DNA from: Flavobacteriales bacterium
GTDB taxonomy: Bacteria > Bacteroidota > Bacteroidia > Flavobacteriales > BACL11
NCBI GenBank assembly: GCA_012960805.1
Contig: DUAO01000026.1
Span: 1-33,046 of the forward strand
Reading direction: 5' to 3'
Length of the DNA: 33,046 nt
Part shown: in pieces, positions 18,554 through 27,503 of the stretch
Layout: every line of letters begins with the position of its first letter
Numbering within the stretch: position 1 is the first letter of the stretch
Made by a program: the position numbers and the translations under genes
The notes under the pieces: generated by a model
Database searches by the model: none
Told to the model about the DNA's origin: nothing
What the model saw: only the letters and a program-made list of their open reading frames with translations

Positions 18554-18841
18554 TTATATATTACTAGATAGTAAGGATTCTATTTTGGCTAATTTTTCAT
18601 TTAAGCCATCATCACCTACTACTTTTTCATTATTTACAGATTCAAACTTTGAAGCATATTCTATAAGGCACATAGCAAGTAAATCTTGTTTGTCCTTAAT
18701 CGCATAATTTTCTTCATAAAACTTTAGACGCTCTTCTATTGTCTTAATAGCATTTCTAATGAATTCTTCCGATTTACGCTCAATCTTCATTGGATAGATA
18801 CGATTTGCCACATGTAATTTTATCGATAACTTATCCATCAA
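18554..18841 (-). CDS. zapA: Cell division protein ZapA
   Basis: ZapA binds FtsZ and bundles its filaments at mid-cell. The 95-residue product has the family N-terminus 'KLSIKLHVANRIYPMKIERKSEEFIRNAIKTIEERLKFYEENYAIKDKQDLLAMCLIEYA' and a helical C-terminal tail, and the length is normal. It follows a small coiled-coil gene by 8 bases and precedes the 6S RNA by 25 bases. This gene order is itself support for both calls. Confidence 0.88.
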   Translation of the reverse strand: MMDKLSIKLHVANRIYPMKIERKSEEFIRNAIKTIEERLKFYEENYAIKDKQDLLAMCLIEYASKFESVNNEKVVGDDGLNEKLAKIESLLSSNI

Positions 18842-18849
18842 GTTTTATT

Positions 18850-19131
18850 CTAATTATTTAACAATGCAATACATTTATCAATCTCCCGTACATACTCATT
18901 TATCTTTAATCTTGTCTCCTTCACTTCCTGTTTTGAGGCATCACCAGATTTTGAGATATTCATGAGTTTTATCTTCTCTTGCAAATCCAAAATCTCTTTT
19001 TCTTTTGATTCCAAAGCGGCAACAGAAGCATTATTTTCTTGCTGTAATAGTAACTTTTCTTTCTTGATTAACTCGTACTTAGCAATAAACTTTACAAGCT
19101 TAACCTCTATGTTATTTACAATATCTTTCAC
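18850..19131 (-). CDS. Small coiled-coil protein upstream of zapA
   Basis: This 93-residue protein is almost all coiled coil ('LVKFIAKYELIKKEKLLLQQENNASVAALESKEKEILDLQEKIKLM') with a conserved-looking end 'TRLKINEYVREIDKCIALLNN'. It has no signal peptide or membrane helix, so it is cytoplasmic. Its size, coiled coil and position before zapA suggest a ZapB-like partner in division, but this is inference from context and not from sequence identity. An exact TAnnTTTG box lies 17 bases upstream, making this the first gene of the zapA - 6S - rny unit. Confidence 0.7.
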   Translation of the reverse strand: MKDIVNNIEVKLVKFIAKYELIKKEKLLLQQENNASVAALESKEKEILDLQEKIKLMNISKSGDASKQEVKETRLKINEYVREIDKCIALLNN

Positions 19132-19147
19132 CCGAAAATAATTGTTA

Positions 19148-19155
19148 CAAACTTA
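19148..19155 (-). promoter_or_regulatory. Putative -7 promoter box (TAAGTTTG) for the coiled-coil/zapA/6S/rny unit
   Basis: Exact TAnnTTTG match on the minus strand, 17 bases before the coiled-coil gene, in a divergent gap of 104 bases. Confidence 0.55.
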
Positions 19156-19191
19156 GCATTTTTAAATATACCATAGATGAAATTTTGATGT

Positions 19192-19199
19192 TATATTTG
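19192..19199 (+). promoter_or_regulatory. Putative -7 promoter box (TATATTTG) for the M23 peptidase gene
   Basis: Exact TAnnTTTG match, 37 bases before the M23 start, facing away from the minus-strand box in the same divergent gap. Confidence 0.55.
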
Positions 19200-19235
19200 C
19201 TGAACTTTTCAATATCTTAATCAACTCACCTTTAA

Positions 19236-20933
19236 ATGAAGTTAGTTTCATCTGTATTACTGATTATCACTCTTTTATCAAACAGCTTTGTTTTTGGACA
19301 AGAATACCAATCCCCTTTGAATTTTAGACTGTTGCTTTCGGGTACTTTTGGAGAATTAAGAGGTAATCATTTTCATTCAGGAATTGATATAAAAACAGAA
19401 GGAGTAGAGGGCCAAAAGGTATATACAATAGAGGATGGATATGTTTCCCGAATAAAAGTATCAACTTGGGGTTACGGAAAAACAATTTACATTAACCACC
19501 CTGACGGAAGGACTTCAGTGTATGCGCATTTGCAAAAATTCAGCACTAAAATTGATAGCATTGTAAAAAAAGAGCATTACAACAAAGAAAGTTTTGAAAT
19601 CAATTTCTATCCAAATAAAGAGGCTAAAAAAATAAGTAAAGGTGAAATTATTGCGCTATCAGGAAACAGTGGTGGGAGTAGTGGAGCCCACTTGCACTTT
19701 GAAATAAGAAATACAAAAACGGAACGACCAATTAATCCTTTACGGTTTGGATTTAAGATTAATGATACCATTGCGCCAACACTAAGGAAACTTAAAATTT
19801 ATGCTTTTGATACAACATTGATTGATGGTTATAGAAAAAGTAAAATTATTACTATTAAAAAGACTAATGATAAATATTCAATTGATAAAACGCCAACAAT
19901 AAATGGTGCTTTTGGATTAGGAATTTTTACTTATGACAAACTGAATGATAGCAGAAATAAAAATGGGGTTTATTCTATCAAACTATACATTGACAATACA
20001 ATATGTTATGAATTCAAAGTAGATGAATTGGATTTTAGCACAAGCCGGTATATTAATGCTCATATTGATTATTGTGAACATAAAAAAAGTAAAAACAAAT
20101 ACCATAGATGTTATAAATTACCTCACAATAAACTAACTAATTATAGTAACCTAATCAATGAAGGAATCATAAGCATTCATGATACATTAATCCATTTAAT
20201 TTCCTTAGAAGTAACCGATATTTATGGAAATATCTCTGAGTTAGATTTTAAAATCAAATCAACGAACAATCCTTTTCTATTGAGATGTCCATTACCAAAG
20301 GACACCATAAATACACCATTTCGTTTGGATACAGTAAACATCTTTAAAAAGGAGGATATGGAACTTACTATGGAAGCATTCTCATTATATGAACCTTTAA
20401 AGTTTCGTTACAATACTACTGACTCAGTAGAAGGTGTTTATGGATTAGTACACCATGTGCATAATAACACCGTTCCTGTACACAAAAAATACACACTCTC
20501 AATTAAAGCAAATGTTCCTGACACGCTAAAAAGCAAGACTTATATTGCAACTACTAATATGAAAGGGCATTTCTGGTACTTAGGTGGGGATTGGCAAAAT
20601 GGTTTCCTAAAAACTAAAGTAAGAGAGTTTGGGGATTTTTGTATTGTTGCTGATACCACAAATCCCGAGATAAAAGGGGTAAATATTTATCCCGGAAAAG
20701 TATTCAATACCCAAACGACTATTAAATGTACTATAAAAGATAACGATAGCGGCATAAAATCCTACAGAGGGGAAATTGATGGCAAATGGATACTTATGGA
20801 TTATGACTACAAGCGAAACCTATTACGCTTTGATATTGAAAAAAACATCAGCAAAGGAAAACATACTTTTACTTTAAAGGTAATTGACAATGTAGGAAAC
20901 GCTACAAACTACAAAGCTGAATTCACTTATTAG
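19236..20933 (+). CDS. M23-family (LytM-type) metallopeptidase, secreted
   Basis: The 565-residue protein has a signal peptide (to about residue 21, '...SNSFVFGQ') and an N-terminal LytM domain with a complete zinc site: H47-xxx-D51 (HSGID), H98 (YAHLQ) and H152-x-H154 (AHLHF). Family members cut peptide cross-links of peptidoglycan. About 400 further residues are beta-rich. They end in an Ig-like region ('IKGVNIYPGKVFNTQTTIKCTIKDNDSGIKSYRGEIDGKWILMDYD...LKVIDNVGNAT') that may bind wall or protein partners. No T9SS sorting tail is evident, so it is probably periplasmic. The stop codon interlocks with that of the convergent arsC-like gene. Confidence 0.9.
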   Translation: MKLVSSVLLIITLLSNSFVFGQEYQSPLNFRLLLSGTFGELRGNHFHSGIDIKTEGVEGQKVYTIEDGYVSRIKVSTWGYGKTIYINHPDGRTSVYAHLQKFSTKIDSIVKKEHYNKESFEINFYPNKEAKKISKGEIIALSGNSGGSSGAHLHFEIRNTKTERPINPLRFGFKINDTIAPTLRKLKIYAFDTTLIDGYRKSKIITIKKTNDKYSIDKTPTINGAFGLGIFTYDKLNDSRNKNGVYSIKLYIDNTICYEFKVDELDFSTSRYINAHIDYCEHKKSKNKYHRCYKLPHNKLTNYSNLINEGIISIHDTLIHLISLEVTDIYGNISELDFKIKSTNNPFLLRCPLPKDTINTPFRLDTVNIFKKEDMELTMEAFSLYEPLKFRYNTTDSVEGVYGLVHHVHNNTVPVHKKYTLSIKANVPDTLKSKTYIATTNMKGHFWYLGGDWQNGFLKTKVREFGDFCIVADTTNPEIKGVNIYPGKVFNTQTTIKCTIKDNDSGIKSYRGEIDGKWILMDYDYKRNLLRFDIEKNISKGKHTFTLKVIDNVGNATNYKAEFTY

Positions 20934-21343
20934 CTGAGTTTGTCTTCAGCAAAAGCTTTAAAGTAATCTCTCAACTGATTTCTAACTTCAATATAAACTT
21001 CTAACTGCTCACTATCAGTTCCTGTAGCATCAGCAGGATCAGAAAAGCTATGATGAATCATTTGCTTTGCATTAGGGTAAATAGGACAAATCTCTTTTGC
21101 ATTATCACAAACGGTAAATACATAATCAAAATCAATATTAGCATACTCATCAGCATGGTTGGAAGTATTTTTTGAAATATCAACACCCATTTCAGCCATT
21201 GCTTTTATTGCAAAGGGATTTACTTTTTCTGGCTTTGTACCGGCACTATATACCTTAGTATTTGCTGAAAAATATAATAGCAGACTTTCTGCCATTTGGG
21301 AACGACAGGAATTTCCTGTGCATAAAATAAGAACTTTTCTCAT
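20930..21343 (-). CDS. arsC: ArsC-type arsenate reductase / low-molecular-weight phosphatase-like protein
   Basis: The 137-residue protein has the phosphatase loop C8-TGNSC-R14 (CX5R), a pair of cysteines in 'VFTVCDNAKEICP' (C79, C86) and a 'SDPADATG' loop carrying the acid residue. The C8/C79/C86 spacing closely matches the three redox cysteines of thioredoxin-coupled ArsC of Staphylococcus aureus, so arsenate reduction with thioredoxin is the best guess. No ArsR or arsenite exporter gene is adjacent, so the physiological role here is uncertain. It is transcribed alone from a TAnnTTTG box 50 bases upstream and overlaps the M23 gene tail to tail by four bases. Confidence 0.85.
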   Translation of the reverse strand: MRKVLILCTGNSCRSQMAESLLLYFSANTKVYSAGTKPEKVNPFAIKAMAEMGVDISKNTSNHADEYANIDFDYVFTVCDNAKEICPIYPNAKQMIHHSFSDPADATGTDSEQLEVYIEVRNQLRDYFKAFAEDKLS

Positions 21344-21393
21344 TTCTTAATAATTAAAACATATAATCACTCATATCTTAGGTATTTTAAAAA

Positions 21394-21401
21394 CAAACAT
21401 A
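21394..21401 (-). promoter_or_regulatory. Putative -7 promoter box (TATGTTTG) for the arsC-like gene
   Basis: Exact TAnnTTTG match on the minus strand, 50 bases before the arsC start. Confidence 0.45.
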
Positions 21402-21441
21402 ATAATTTTTAAGTTTTAAAGTTAATTACCCTACATAATTC

Positions 21442-21449
21442 TATTTTTG
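21442..21449 (+). promoter_or_regulatory. Putative -7 promoter box (TATTTTTG) very close to the receptor start codon
   Basis: Exact TAnnTTTG match ending six bases before the ATG at 21456. If used, transcription would begin at or just before the start codon, giving a leaderless or near-leaderless mRNA. It also shows why the TTG start in the ORF track (within this box) is unlikely. Confidence 0.45.
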
Positions 21450-21455
21450 CAATCT

Positions 21456-23900
21456 ATGTACAAAGGGCTTTTACTTCCATTATTCTTATTATTCTCCGTT
21501 TTAGGATATAGCCAAACCATTAATGGCCATATTACTGATGAGCAAAATAATAGTTTGCCAGCTGTAAATATTGCAATACTCAGTAAAAACATAGGCGCTA
21601 CTTCTGGTGATGATGGAACTTACAGCCTAACAATACCTGCAAACCGATCAGTAATCATTGCCTATAGCTTTATAGGTTATCAAATTGAAAAAATAAGAAT
21701 TCCTATGCTGAAAAAAGGACAGAATTACACCCTAAACATTCAGCTAAAAGCATCCTCTACCCTATTAGGAGATGTAATAATAACCGATCAGAAAAGTAGA
21801 AAAGAAAGTTTTAGTAGAATAAAACCCAAACATGTAAGTGTTCTACCTGGAAATAGCGGTGGTATTGAAGCCATACTTAAAACCTTACCTGGAGTAAGTT
21901 CAGCCAATGAACTCAGCTCACAATATTCAGTAAGAGGAGGTAATTTTGATGAGAACCTAGTCTATGTAAATGGGATTGAAGTGTATCGTCCATTTTTAGT
22001 TCGCTCAGGGCAACAAGAAGGATTGAGTTTTGTCAATACCGATATGGTAGGCAGCATTCTGTTTTCAGCCGGAGGGTTTGATGCTAAATATGGCGACAAG
22101 ATGTCATCAGTACTGGATATTACTTACAAACGCCCAAGGGAAAATGCTGCAAGTGTGCAGCTTAGCCTTTTAGGAGTATCAGCACATACTGAAGGAACGA
22201 ATAAAAATGGAAGGCTTTCCTATTTGATTGGGGCTCGGCACAAAACAAATAAGTATTTGTTTAATGCCATGGACACTAAGGCTGATTACACCCCTAAGTT
22301 TTACGATTTGCAAACTTTTATAAATTACGAGCTAAACACGGATTGGCAAATTAGTTTTTTAGGAAATATTAGCAAAAACGAATACACCATGGTGCCCAAA
22401 AACAGAGATACTGATTTTGGAACTATTAATGAAGCCTTGAAATTAAGAATCTATTTTGAAGGACAAGAGGTAGATAAATACGAGACTTATTTTGGAGCAC
22501 TAAGCACTAGCTACCAGCCTAGCACACAATTGCAATTGCAATTTACCACCTCAGTATTCCAAACTTTTGAGCAAGAAAACTTTGATATATTAGGTGAATA
22601 CTGGCTTTATCAATTAGAAAACAACTTGGGTTCGGATGAGTTTGGAGAAGTTGCTTTTGACCGGGGAGTTGGGAAATACATTAACCATGCCCGAAATAGC
22701 TTAAGCGCCAGAGTGCTTAATTTTTCGCACAAAGGAAATTATACTAAGGATGCTATAAAAGTAGATTGGGGTTTGCGCATGCAAAAGGAGGAAATTGAAG
22801 ATAAAATAAGCGAATGGAATTTAATTGATTCTGCTTTTTTCAATTTTCCACATCCTGATGATTCTATAGGATTACCAAGTAATCCTAATCAGCAAATAGT
22901 AATGAGTGAACTTTTAAAAACACAAATTAATTTATCTTCCTACCGTAATTCGGGATATATGCAATTCTCGAAAGACATAGGAAGCCTAACAATAAATGCA
23001 GGTACAAGAGGAAGTTACTGGACTTATAATGAGCAGTTACTGTTAAGCCCAAGAGCATCCTTAGCCTATGCCCCTATTTGGGAAAAAGATGTAGTATTTC
23101 GTGCAGCAAGTGGTATTTATTACCAAGCACCATTTTACAGAGAATTACGCACCCCTGAAGGCATACTCAACCACAACATAAAAGCCCAAAAATCTACCCA
23201 TTATGTATTAGGTGCAGATTATCTTTTTTATAAATGGGGACGTCCTTTCAAGTGGATAACTGAGGTGTATTACAAAAATCTGGAAAATCTTATCCCTTAC
23301 AAAGTAGACAATGTGAGTATACAATATTTAGCAAATGATTTGGCAAACGGATATGCAGGGGGAATTGACATAAAAGTAAATGGAGAATTTGTATCTGGGG
23401 TTGAAAGTTGGGCAAGTTTATCAGTAATGAAAACCCAAGAAGATATTGTAGGTGACACAAAATTAGACGATAATGGCAATGCAATTGAAGTAGGTTACAT
23501 TCCTAGGCCAACTGACCAAAGGGTAAATTTTTCCATGTTCTTTCAGGATTATATTCCCGGAAATCCAAATTATAAAATGCACCTAAATATGATATATGGT
23601 ACGGGCTTACCTTTTGGCCCTCCTAATGGAGAAAAACACCAAGATATTTTAAGAATTCCTGATTATAAAAGGGTGGATATCGGTTTTTCGGCAGTACTAA
23701 AAGCTGCTGACAAAAAAAGTAAACTAAAGTGGTTGAATGCCTTTAACAGCATCTGGTTATCAGCTGAAGTATTTAACCTATTAGCTATTGACAATACTGT
23801 TTCTTACCTTTGGGTGGCTGATGTAAGCGGAAGAGAATATGCTGTGCCTAATTATTTAACAGCAAGGCAGATAAATGCCAAATTGATACTTACTTTCTAA
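21456..23900 (+). CDS. TonB-dependent outer membrane receptor
   Basis: The ORF track begins at a TTG at 21447. The ATG at 21456 (814 residues, MYKGLLLPLFLLFSVLGYSQ) gives a clean signal peptide and lies outside the promoter box. After the signal come a carboxypeptidase-regulatory-like domain ('TINGHITDEQNNSLPAVNIAIL...GTYSLTIPA', about 22-105) and a plug domain ('KTLPGVSSANELSSQYSVRGGNFDENLVYVNGIEVY'). A beta-barrel follows, ending in 'LTARQINAKLILTF' with a terminal aromatic residue. It imports a ligand across the outer membrane using TonB energy. No SusD-like lipoprotein or other substrate gene is adjacent, so the ligand cannot be named. Confidence 0.92.
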   Translation: MYKGLLLPLFLLFSVLGYSQTINGHITDEQNNSLPAVNIAILSKNIGATSGDDGTYSLTIPANRSVIIAYSFIGYQIEKIRIPMLKKGQNYTLNIQLKASSTLLGDVIITDQKSRKESFSRIKPKHVSVLPGNSGGIEAILKTLPGVSSANELSSQYSVRGGNFDENLVYVNGIEVYRPFLVRSGQQEGLSFVNTDMVGSILFSAGGFDAKYGDKMSSVLDITYKRPRENAASVQLSLLGVSAHTEGTNKNGRLSYLIGARHKTNKYLFNAMDTKADYTPKFYDLQTFINYELNTDWQISFLGNISKNEYTMVPKNRDTDFGTINEALKLRIYFEGQEVDKYETYFGALSTSYQPSTQLQLQFTTSVFQTFEQENFDILGEYWLYQLENNLGSDEFGEVAFDRGVGKYINHARNSLSARVLNFSHKGNYTKDAIKVDWGLRMQKEEIEDKISEWNLIDSAFFNFPHPDDSIGLPSNPNQQIVMSELLKTQINLSSYRNSGYMQFSKDIGSLTINAGTRGSYWTYNEQLLLSPRASLAYAPIWEKDVVFRAASGIYYQAPFYRELRTPEGILNHNIKAQKSTHYVLGADYLFYKWGRPFKWITEVYYKNLENLIPYKVDNVSIQYLANDLANGYAGGIDIKVNGEFVSGVESWASLSVMKTQEDIVGDTKLDDNGNAIEVGYIPRPTDQRVNFSMFFQDYIPGNPNYKMHLNMIYGTGLPFGPPNGEKHQDILRIPDYKRVDIGFSAVLKAADKKSKLKWLNAFNSIWLSAEVFNLLAIDNTVSYLWVADVSGREYAVPNYLTARQINAKLILTF

Positions 23901-23908
23901 ATAAAAAA

Positions 23909-26149
23909 CTATTTCATCAACTTCTCAGCTAATGAGTTGTTATAAATTGTTTTATATTCTTTAATATTTCCAAAATCAATATCATCTACCACTACCCTTC
24001 CTTGAGTTACATGTCCTAATAACATAAATGGCGTTTTGCTTGTTTTAAAAGAGTCAAGGAAAGCATCTTCTCCAGTTTCAGTAACCGAAACTACTACTCG
24101 TGATGGTGCTTCACCAAATAAGAAAGCATCTTCTCTAACCGCTGAGCTACTTACAATTTCAAAGCCTAAATTATTGGTAAATGAACTTTCTAATAAAGTA
24201 ATGAATAGTCCACCATCCGCAACATCATGTGCTGATTCTATTACTCCTGCTCGGATTAATTGTATGATTGTTTGCTGCATGTCATATTCTACATCCAAAT
24301 CAAACTTAGGTGCTGATGATTCTTTAACTGAATGATAAGATGCTAAATATTCTGAACTTGAAATATCATTTTCTGATTGTCCAATCAAGTAAATCAAATC
24401 TGATTTTCCTTTAAATGCTAAAGAAGTAATATGCTTTTTATCTTCAACCACCCCAAGCATACCAATAGTTGGCGTTGGGAAAACAGGCACTTCAGTACCT
24501 TCCACAGCCGATTGATTGTAGAAACTTACATTCCCTCCAGTAACTGGTGTTTTGAATTTTTCGCAAGCTTTACTCATTCCTTTTATTGCTCCTACAAATT
24601 GCCAAAACACTTCTGGGTTATACGGATTACCAAAATTTAAGCAATTAGTAATTGCTGAAGGAATGCCACCTGAACACACAATATTACGAGCAGCTTCTGC
24701 AACTGCCATAGCACAACCCTCTTCAGGGTCAGCATTTACCATACGAGCATTACAATCAACCGTCATAGCTAATGCTTTTTTCGTTCCTTTCAAGTTTACA
24801 ATACCTGCATCAGTTGGGTAATTTGTACTCAAATTTACTGTACCTACCATGGAATCATACTGCTCGTAAACCCATCTTTTGGATGCAATATTTTCATGTC
24901 CAGTTAAGTATTTTGCAACTTCAACTAAATCTTTTGGTTGCTGTATACTATCAATATTGAATTTTTTCCACTCTTGGTAATAGGCTGGCTCACTCCATTC
25001 TCTATGGTAAACTGGGGCTCCACCTCCTAACACTAAATCATCACAAGGAACATTAGCTACTAATTCTCCATGCATAAAGTAACGCACTCTTTCACCTTCT
25101 GTAACAATTCCTATTTCTTCACACGATAAATCCCATTTATCAAAAATAGCATTTACAATATCTTCTTTTCCTTTATGTACTACTACTAACATTCTTTCTT
25201 GAGATTCTGAAAGCAAAATTTCCCAATCCTTCATATGTTCTTGCCTAGTAGGAACTTTATCTAACCATAAATCCATCCCATGTTTTCCTGCTGCTGACAT
25301 TTCATTGGAAGAACACGTAATTCCAGCCGCCCCCATATCTTGCATTCCAACAACTGCATCTGTTTTGGCAAGTTCTAAAGTTGCTTCTAATAATAATTTT
25401 TCTTGAAAAGGATCACCAACTTGAACAGCTGGTAAATCTTCAATTGAATCTTCTGAAATATCTTTTGATGCAAATGATGCGCCATGAATACCGTCTTTTC
25501 CTGTTCTTGATCCTACTATAAAAACAGGGTTACCAACACCAGATGAAGTAGCAGAAATCATATCACCAGTTTTCATAATACCTGCTGAGAATGCATTTAC
25601 TAACGGGTTTGTATTATAACAATCATCAAAGAAAACCTCACCCCCAACAATCGGAATTCCAAAAGCATTACCATAATCACCAATACCTTTTGTCACTCCT
25701 TTTACTAACCATTTAGTTCTATCTAATTCAATATTACCAAACCTAAGTGAATTTAGCTGAGCTACTGGACGAGCGCCCATTGTGAAAATATCGCGATTAA
25801 TACCTCCAACACCTGTAGCTGCACCTTGGTAAGGCTCCAAAGCTGAAGGGTGATTGTGTGATTCAATTTTGAAACAACACGCTAATCCATCACCAATATC
25901 AACCAAGCCTGCATTTTCTTCTCCTGCCTCCACTAACATATGAGGCCCTTCCTTTGGTAATTTCTTCAGCCAAACAATTGAGTTTTTGTATGAACAGTGC
26001 TCTGACCACATTACCCCAAAAATACTGAGCTCACAAAAGTTAGGAGTTCTACCTAAAATTTCTGTTATTCTATCAAATTCTTCTGGACGCAATCCCATTT
26101 CTTGAGCCTGTTCTACTGTTGATAAAGTTAGTATTGCCTGTAATGACAT
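23909..26149 (-). CDS. purL: Phosphoribosylformylglycinamidine synthase subunit PurL
   Basis: PurL catalyses the ATP-dependent fourth step of purine synthesis (FGAR to FGAM). The 746-residue length is that of the small PurL that works with separate PurQ and PurS, not the single-chain form of about 1300 residues. Signatures include 'PNFCELSIFGVMWSEHCSYKNS', 'KIESHNHPSALEPYQGAATGVGGINRDIFTMGARP' and 'VQVGDPFQEKLLLEATLEL...GMQDMGAAGITCSSNEMSA'. The second half repeats the AIRS-like fold ('VTGGNVSFYNQS', 'AHDVADGGLFITLLES'). Neither purQ nor purS is in the window. It ends 8 bases from the convergent receptor gene. Confidence 0.95.
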   Translation of the reverse strand: MSLQAILTLSTVEQAQEMGLRPEEFDRITEILGRTPNFCELSIFGVMWSEHCSYKNSIVWLKKLPKEGPHMLVEAGEENAGLVDIGDGLACCFKIESHNHPSALEPYQGAATGVGGINRDIFTMGARPVAQLNSLRFGNIELDRTKWLVKGVTKGIGDYGNAFGIPIVGGEVFFDDCYNTNPLVNAFSAGIMKTGDMISATSSGVGNPVFIVGSRTGKDGIHGASFASKDISEDSIEDLPAVQVGDPFQEKLLLEATLELAKTDAVVGMQDMGAAGITCSSNEMSAAGKHGMDLWLDKVPTRQEHMKDWEILLSESQERMLVVVHKGKEDIVNAIFDKWDLSCEEIGIVTEGERVRYFMHGELVANVPCDDLVLGGGAPVYHREWSEPAYYQEWKKFNIDSIQQPKDLVEVAKYLTGHENIASKRWVYEQYDSMVGTVNLSTNYPTDAGIVNLKGTKKALAMTVDCNARMVNADPEEGCAMAVAEAARNIVCSGGIPSAITNCLNFGNPYNPEVFWQFVGAIKGMSKACEKFKTPVTGGNVSFYNQSAVEGTEVPVFPTPTIGMLGVVEDKKHITSLAFKGKSDLIYLIGQSENDISSSEYLASYHSVKESSAPKFDLDVEYDMQQTIIQLIRAGVIESAHDVADGGLFITLLESSFTNNLGFEIVSSSAVREDAFLFGEAPSRVVVSVTETGEDAFLDSFKTSKTPFMLLGHVTQGRVVVDDIDFGNIKEYKTIYNNSLAEKLMK

Positions 26150-26170
26150 GGTTTAAATATTTTAAGTTGC

Positions 26171-26178
26171 CAAAGATA
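26171..26178 (-). promoter_or_regulatory. Putative -7 promoter box (TATCTTTG) for purL
   Basis: Exact TAnnTTTG match on the minus strand, 21 bases before the purL start. Confidence 0.5.
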
Positions 26179-26194
26179 GTTTTTCAAAATGAGA

Positions 26195-26209
26195 TTTTAG
26201 CGCCTAAAA
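26195..26209. repeat. Short inverted repeat TTTTAG-cgc-CTAAAA upstream of the purL promoter box
   Basis: A perfect 6-bp inverted repeat with a 3-base spacer lies 17 bases upstream of the purL -7 box, between purL and the acyltransferase gene. It could be a regulator site or a weak hairpin ending the acyltransferase transcript. There is no strong T-run after it on the minus strand, so I cannot decide. Confidence 0.3.
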
Positions 26210-26253
26210 GCGATAATCATTTAGGGTTTTCAACATTTTTTTCAAAAATAGAT

Positions 26254-26808
26254 TTAGTATATTTTTGGATTATAATTTTCAGGTATTTTTCCTGCAACAT
26301 TCGCATATTGTTGTTGAATAAAAAGCATATCTTTTTCAAAATCTCCAGTAATCATAAACTCAGCAATCACTCCTACTTCCTTTTTTTTATAATCCATAGC
26401 AAATAATAATAGCGGTACTTTAGCTATTGATGCTATATGATAAAACCCTGTTTTCCATTTTTCTACTTTTGTTCTTGTCCCTTCAGGAGCCATGCCTAAA
26501 TGAAGTTGTGGAGCATTTTCAAACATGTCTACGACTTGTTCTACTGCATTATTTTTTGCTTTTCGATAAACAGGAATTCCTCCATTAGATTTAATCCATA
26601 TTCTTAGAACAGGTAAAAATAATTCACTTTTAACTAAGTATTTTGGCTTAACCCCAATAATATAAGCATAACATCTGCCAATAAGAAAATCCCAATTAGA
26701 AGTATGTGGCGCTGCTATAACTAAACACTTTTTAGGATAAGTAAGTGAACCTACAATTTTCCATCCGTTTAATTTAAATATCAACTTTGATAATAATCGT
26801 TTCATCAT
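26254..26808 (-). CDS. PlsC-like 1-acyl-sn-glycerol-3-phosphate acyltransferase family protein
   Basis: The 184-residue protein has the acyltransferase motif HX4D (H35-TSNW-D40 in 'APHTSNWDF') and the phosphate-binding 'APEGTRTKVEKWKTGFYHIA' block. Family members acylate lysophosphatidic acid or related acceptors at the cytoplasmic membrane. It is shorter than classical PlsC (about 240 residues), as in many Bacteroidota paralogues, so the acceptor is uncertain. Two adjacent ATG codons (26808 and 26805) could serve as start. A near-match promoter box (TTTCTTTG on the minus strand) lies just upstream. A 104-base gap with its own promoter box separates it from purL. Confidence 0.85.
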   Translation of the reverse strand: MMKRLLSKLIFKLNGWKIVGSLTYPKKCLVIAAPHTSNWDFLIGRCYAYIIGVKPKYLVKSELFLPVLRIWIKSNGGIPVYRKAKNNAVEQVVDMFENAPQLHLGMAPEGTRTKVEKWKTGFYHIASIAKVPLLLFAMDYKKKEVGVIAEFMITGDFEKDMLFIQQQYANVAGKIPENYNPKIY

Positions 26809-26858
26809 AAAAATTTTTACAAAGAAAATACATTTTATAATTATATCATCAAAAATTG

Positions 26859-26866
26859 TAAGTTTG
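26859..26866 (+). promoter_or_regulatory. Putative -7 promoter box (TAAGTTTG) for the five-gene rsmD-coaD operon
   Basis: Exact TAnnTTTG match 19 bases before the start of the first operon gene, in the 77-base divergent gap. Confidence 0.55.
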
Positions 26867-26885
26867 CATCACAAAAATAATTACT

Positions 26886-27503
26886 ATGAAAGCAAAGCAG
26901 ATTGCACTTATACTTATTCCTTTAAACATTATTTTGGCCTACTTTGTATTTAATAGCATTGATAGTGAAGTAGAATTTCGGAAAGTAGCTAAAGAAAGAA
27001 TAGCTGAAAATGTACAAAAACTAAAGGATTTAAGACAAGTACAAATTGCTTATAAAAAAGTAAATGATACTTACGCTAATAATTTTGAAGCACTAATTGA
27101 TTTCTTAGAAAATGGTTCTATGGTAATTGTAAAAGCAATAGGAGAAACACCTGATTCTCTAACAGATGCTCAAGCACTTGAATTAGGAATTATCAGCCGA
27201 GATACTGCTTATGTACTAGCAAAAGAAACTGTATTTGATGAAGCATATCTAAGTAGTAGGAATGGAAAGTATCCTTTGAATTTAACTACCTTAACTAACA
27301 TCCCTCATTCTGAAGAGTTGTATTCAGTAGATGCCGGGAGAGTTGAAAAAGGAAAAGTTATGGTACAAGTATTTGAAATATCAACTACTTATGCGGCTGT
27401 ATTTACAGGACTTGATGCTGAAAATAAAAGTTATGAATTAGAGAACTTATTAAAAGTAGGATCAATGGACGAAGCTTCTATAAATGGAAACTGGGGAGAA
27501 TAA
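26886..27503 (+). CDS. Membrane-anchored protein of unknown function upstream of the DUF3822 gene
   Basis: The 205-residue protein has one N-terminal membrane helix (about 6-24, 'IALILIPLNIILAYFVF') followed by a short coiled coil ('FRKVAKERIAENVQKLKDLRQVQIAYKKVN') and a mostly polar remainder. I do not recognise a catalytic motif. The layout (single anchor, helix, soluble domain) suggests a periplasmic or inner-membrane structural or assembly protein. It overlaps the DUF3822 gene by 20 bases, so the two are probably translated together. The same neighbour set (this type, DUF3822, rsmD, coaD) is familiar from other Bacteroidota. Confidence 0.7.
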   Translation: MKAKQIALILIPLNIILAYFVFNSIDSEVEFRKVAKERIAENVQKLKDLRQVQIAYKKVNDTYANNFEALIDFLENGSMVIVKAIGETPDSLTDAQALELGIISRDTAYVLAKETVFDEAYLSSRNGKYPLNLTTLTNIPHSEELYSVDAGRVEKGKVMVQVFEISTTYAAVFTGLDAENKSYELENLLKVGSMDEASINGNWGE

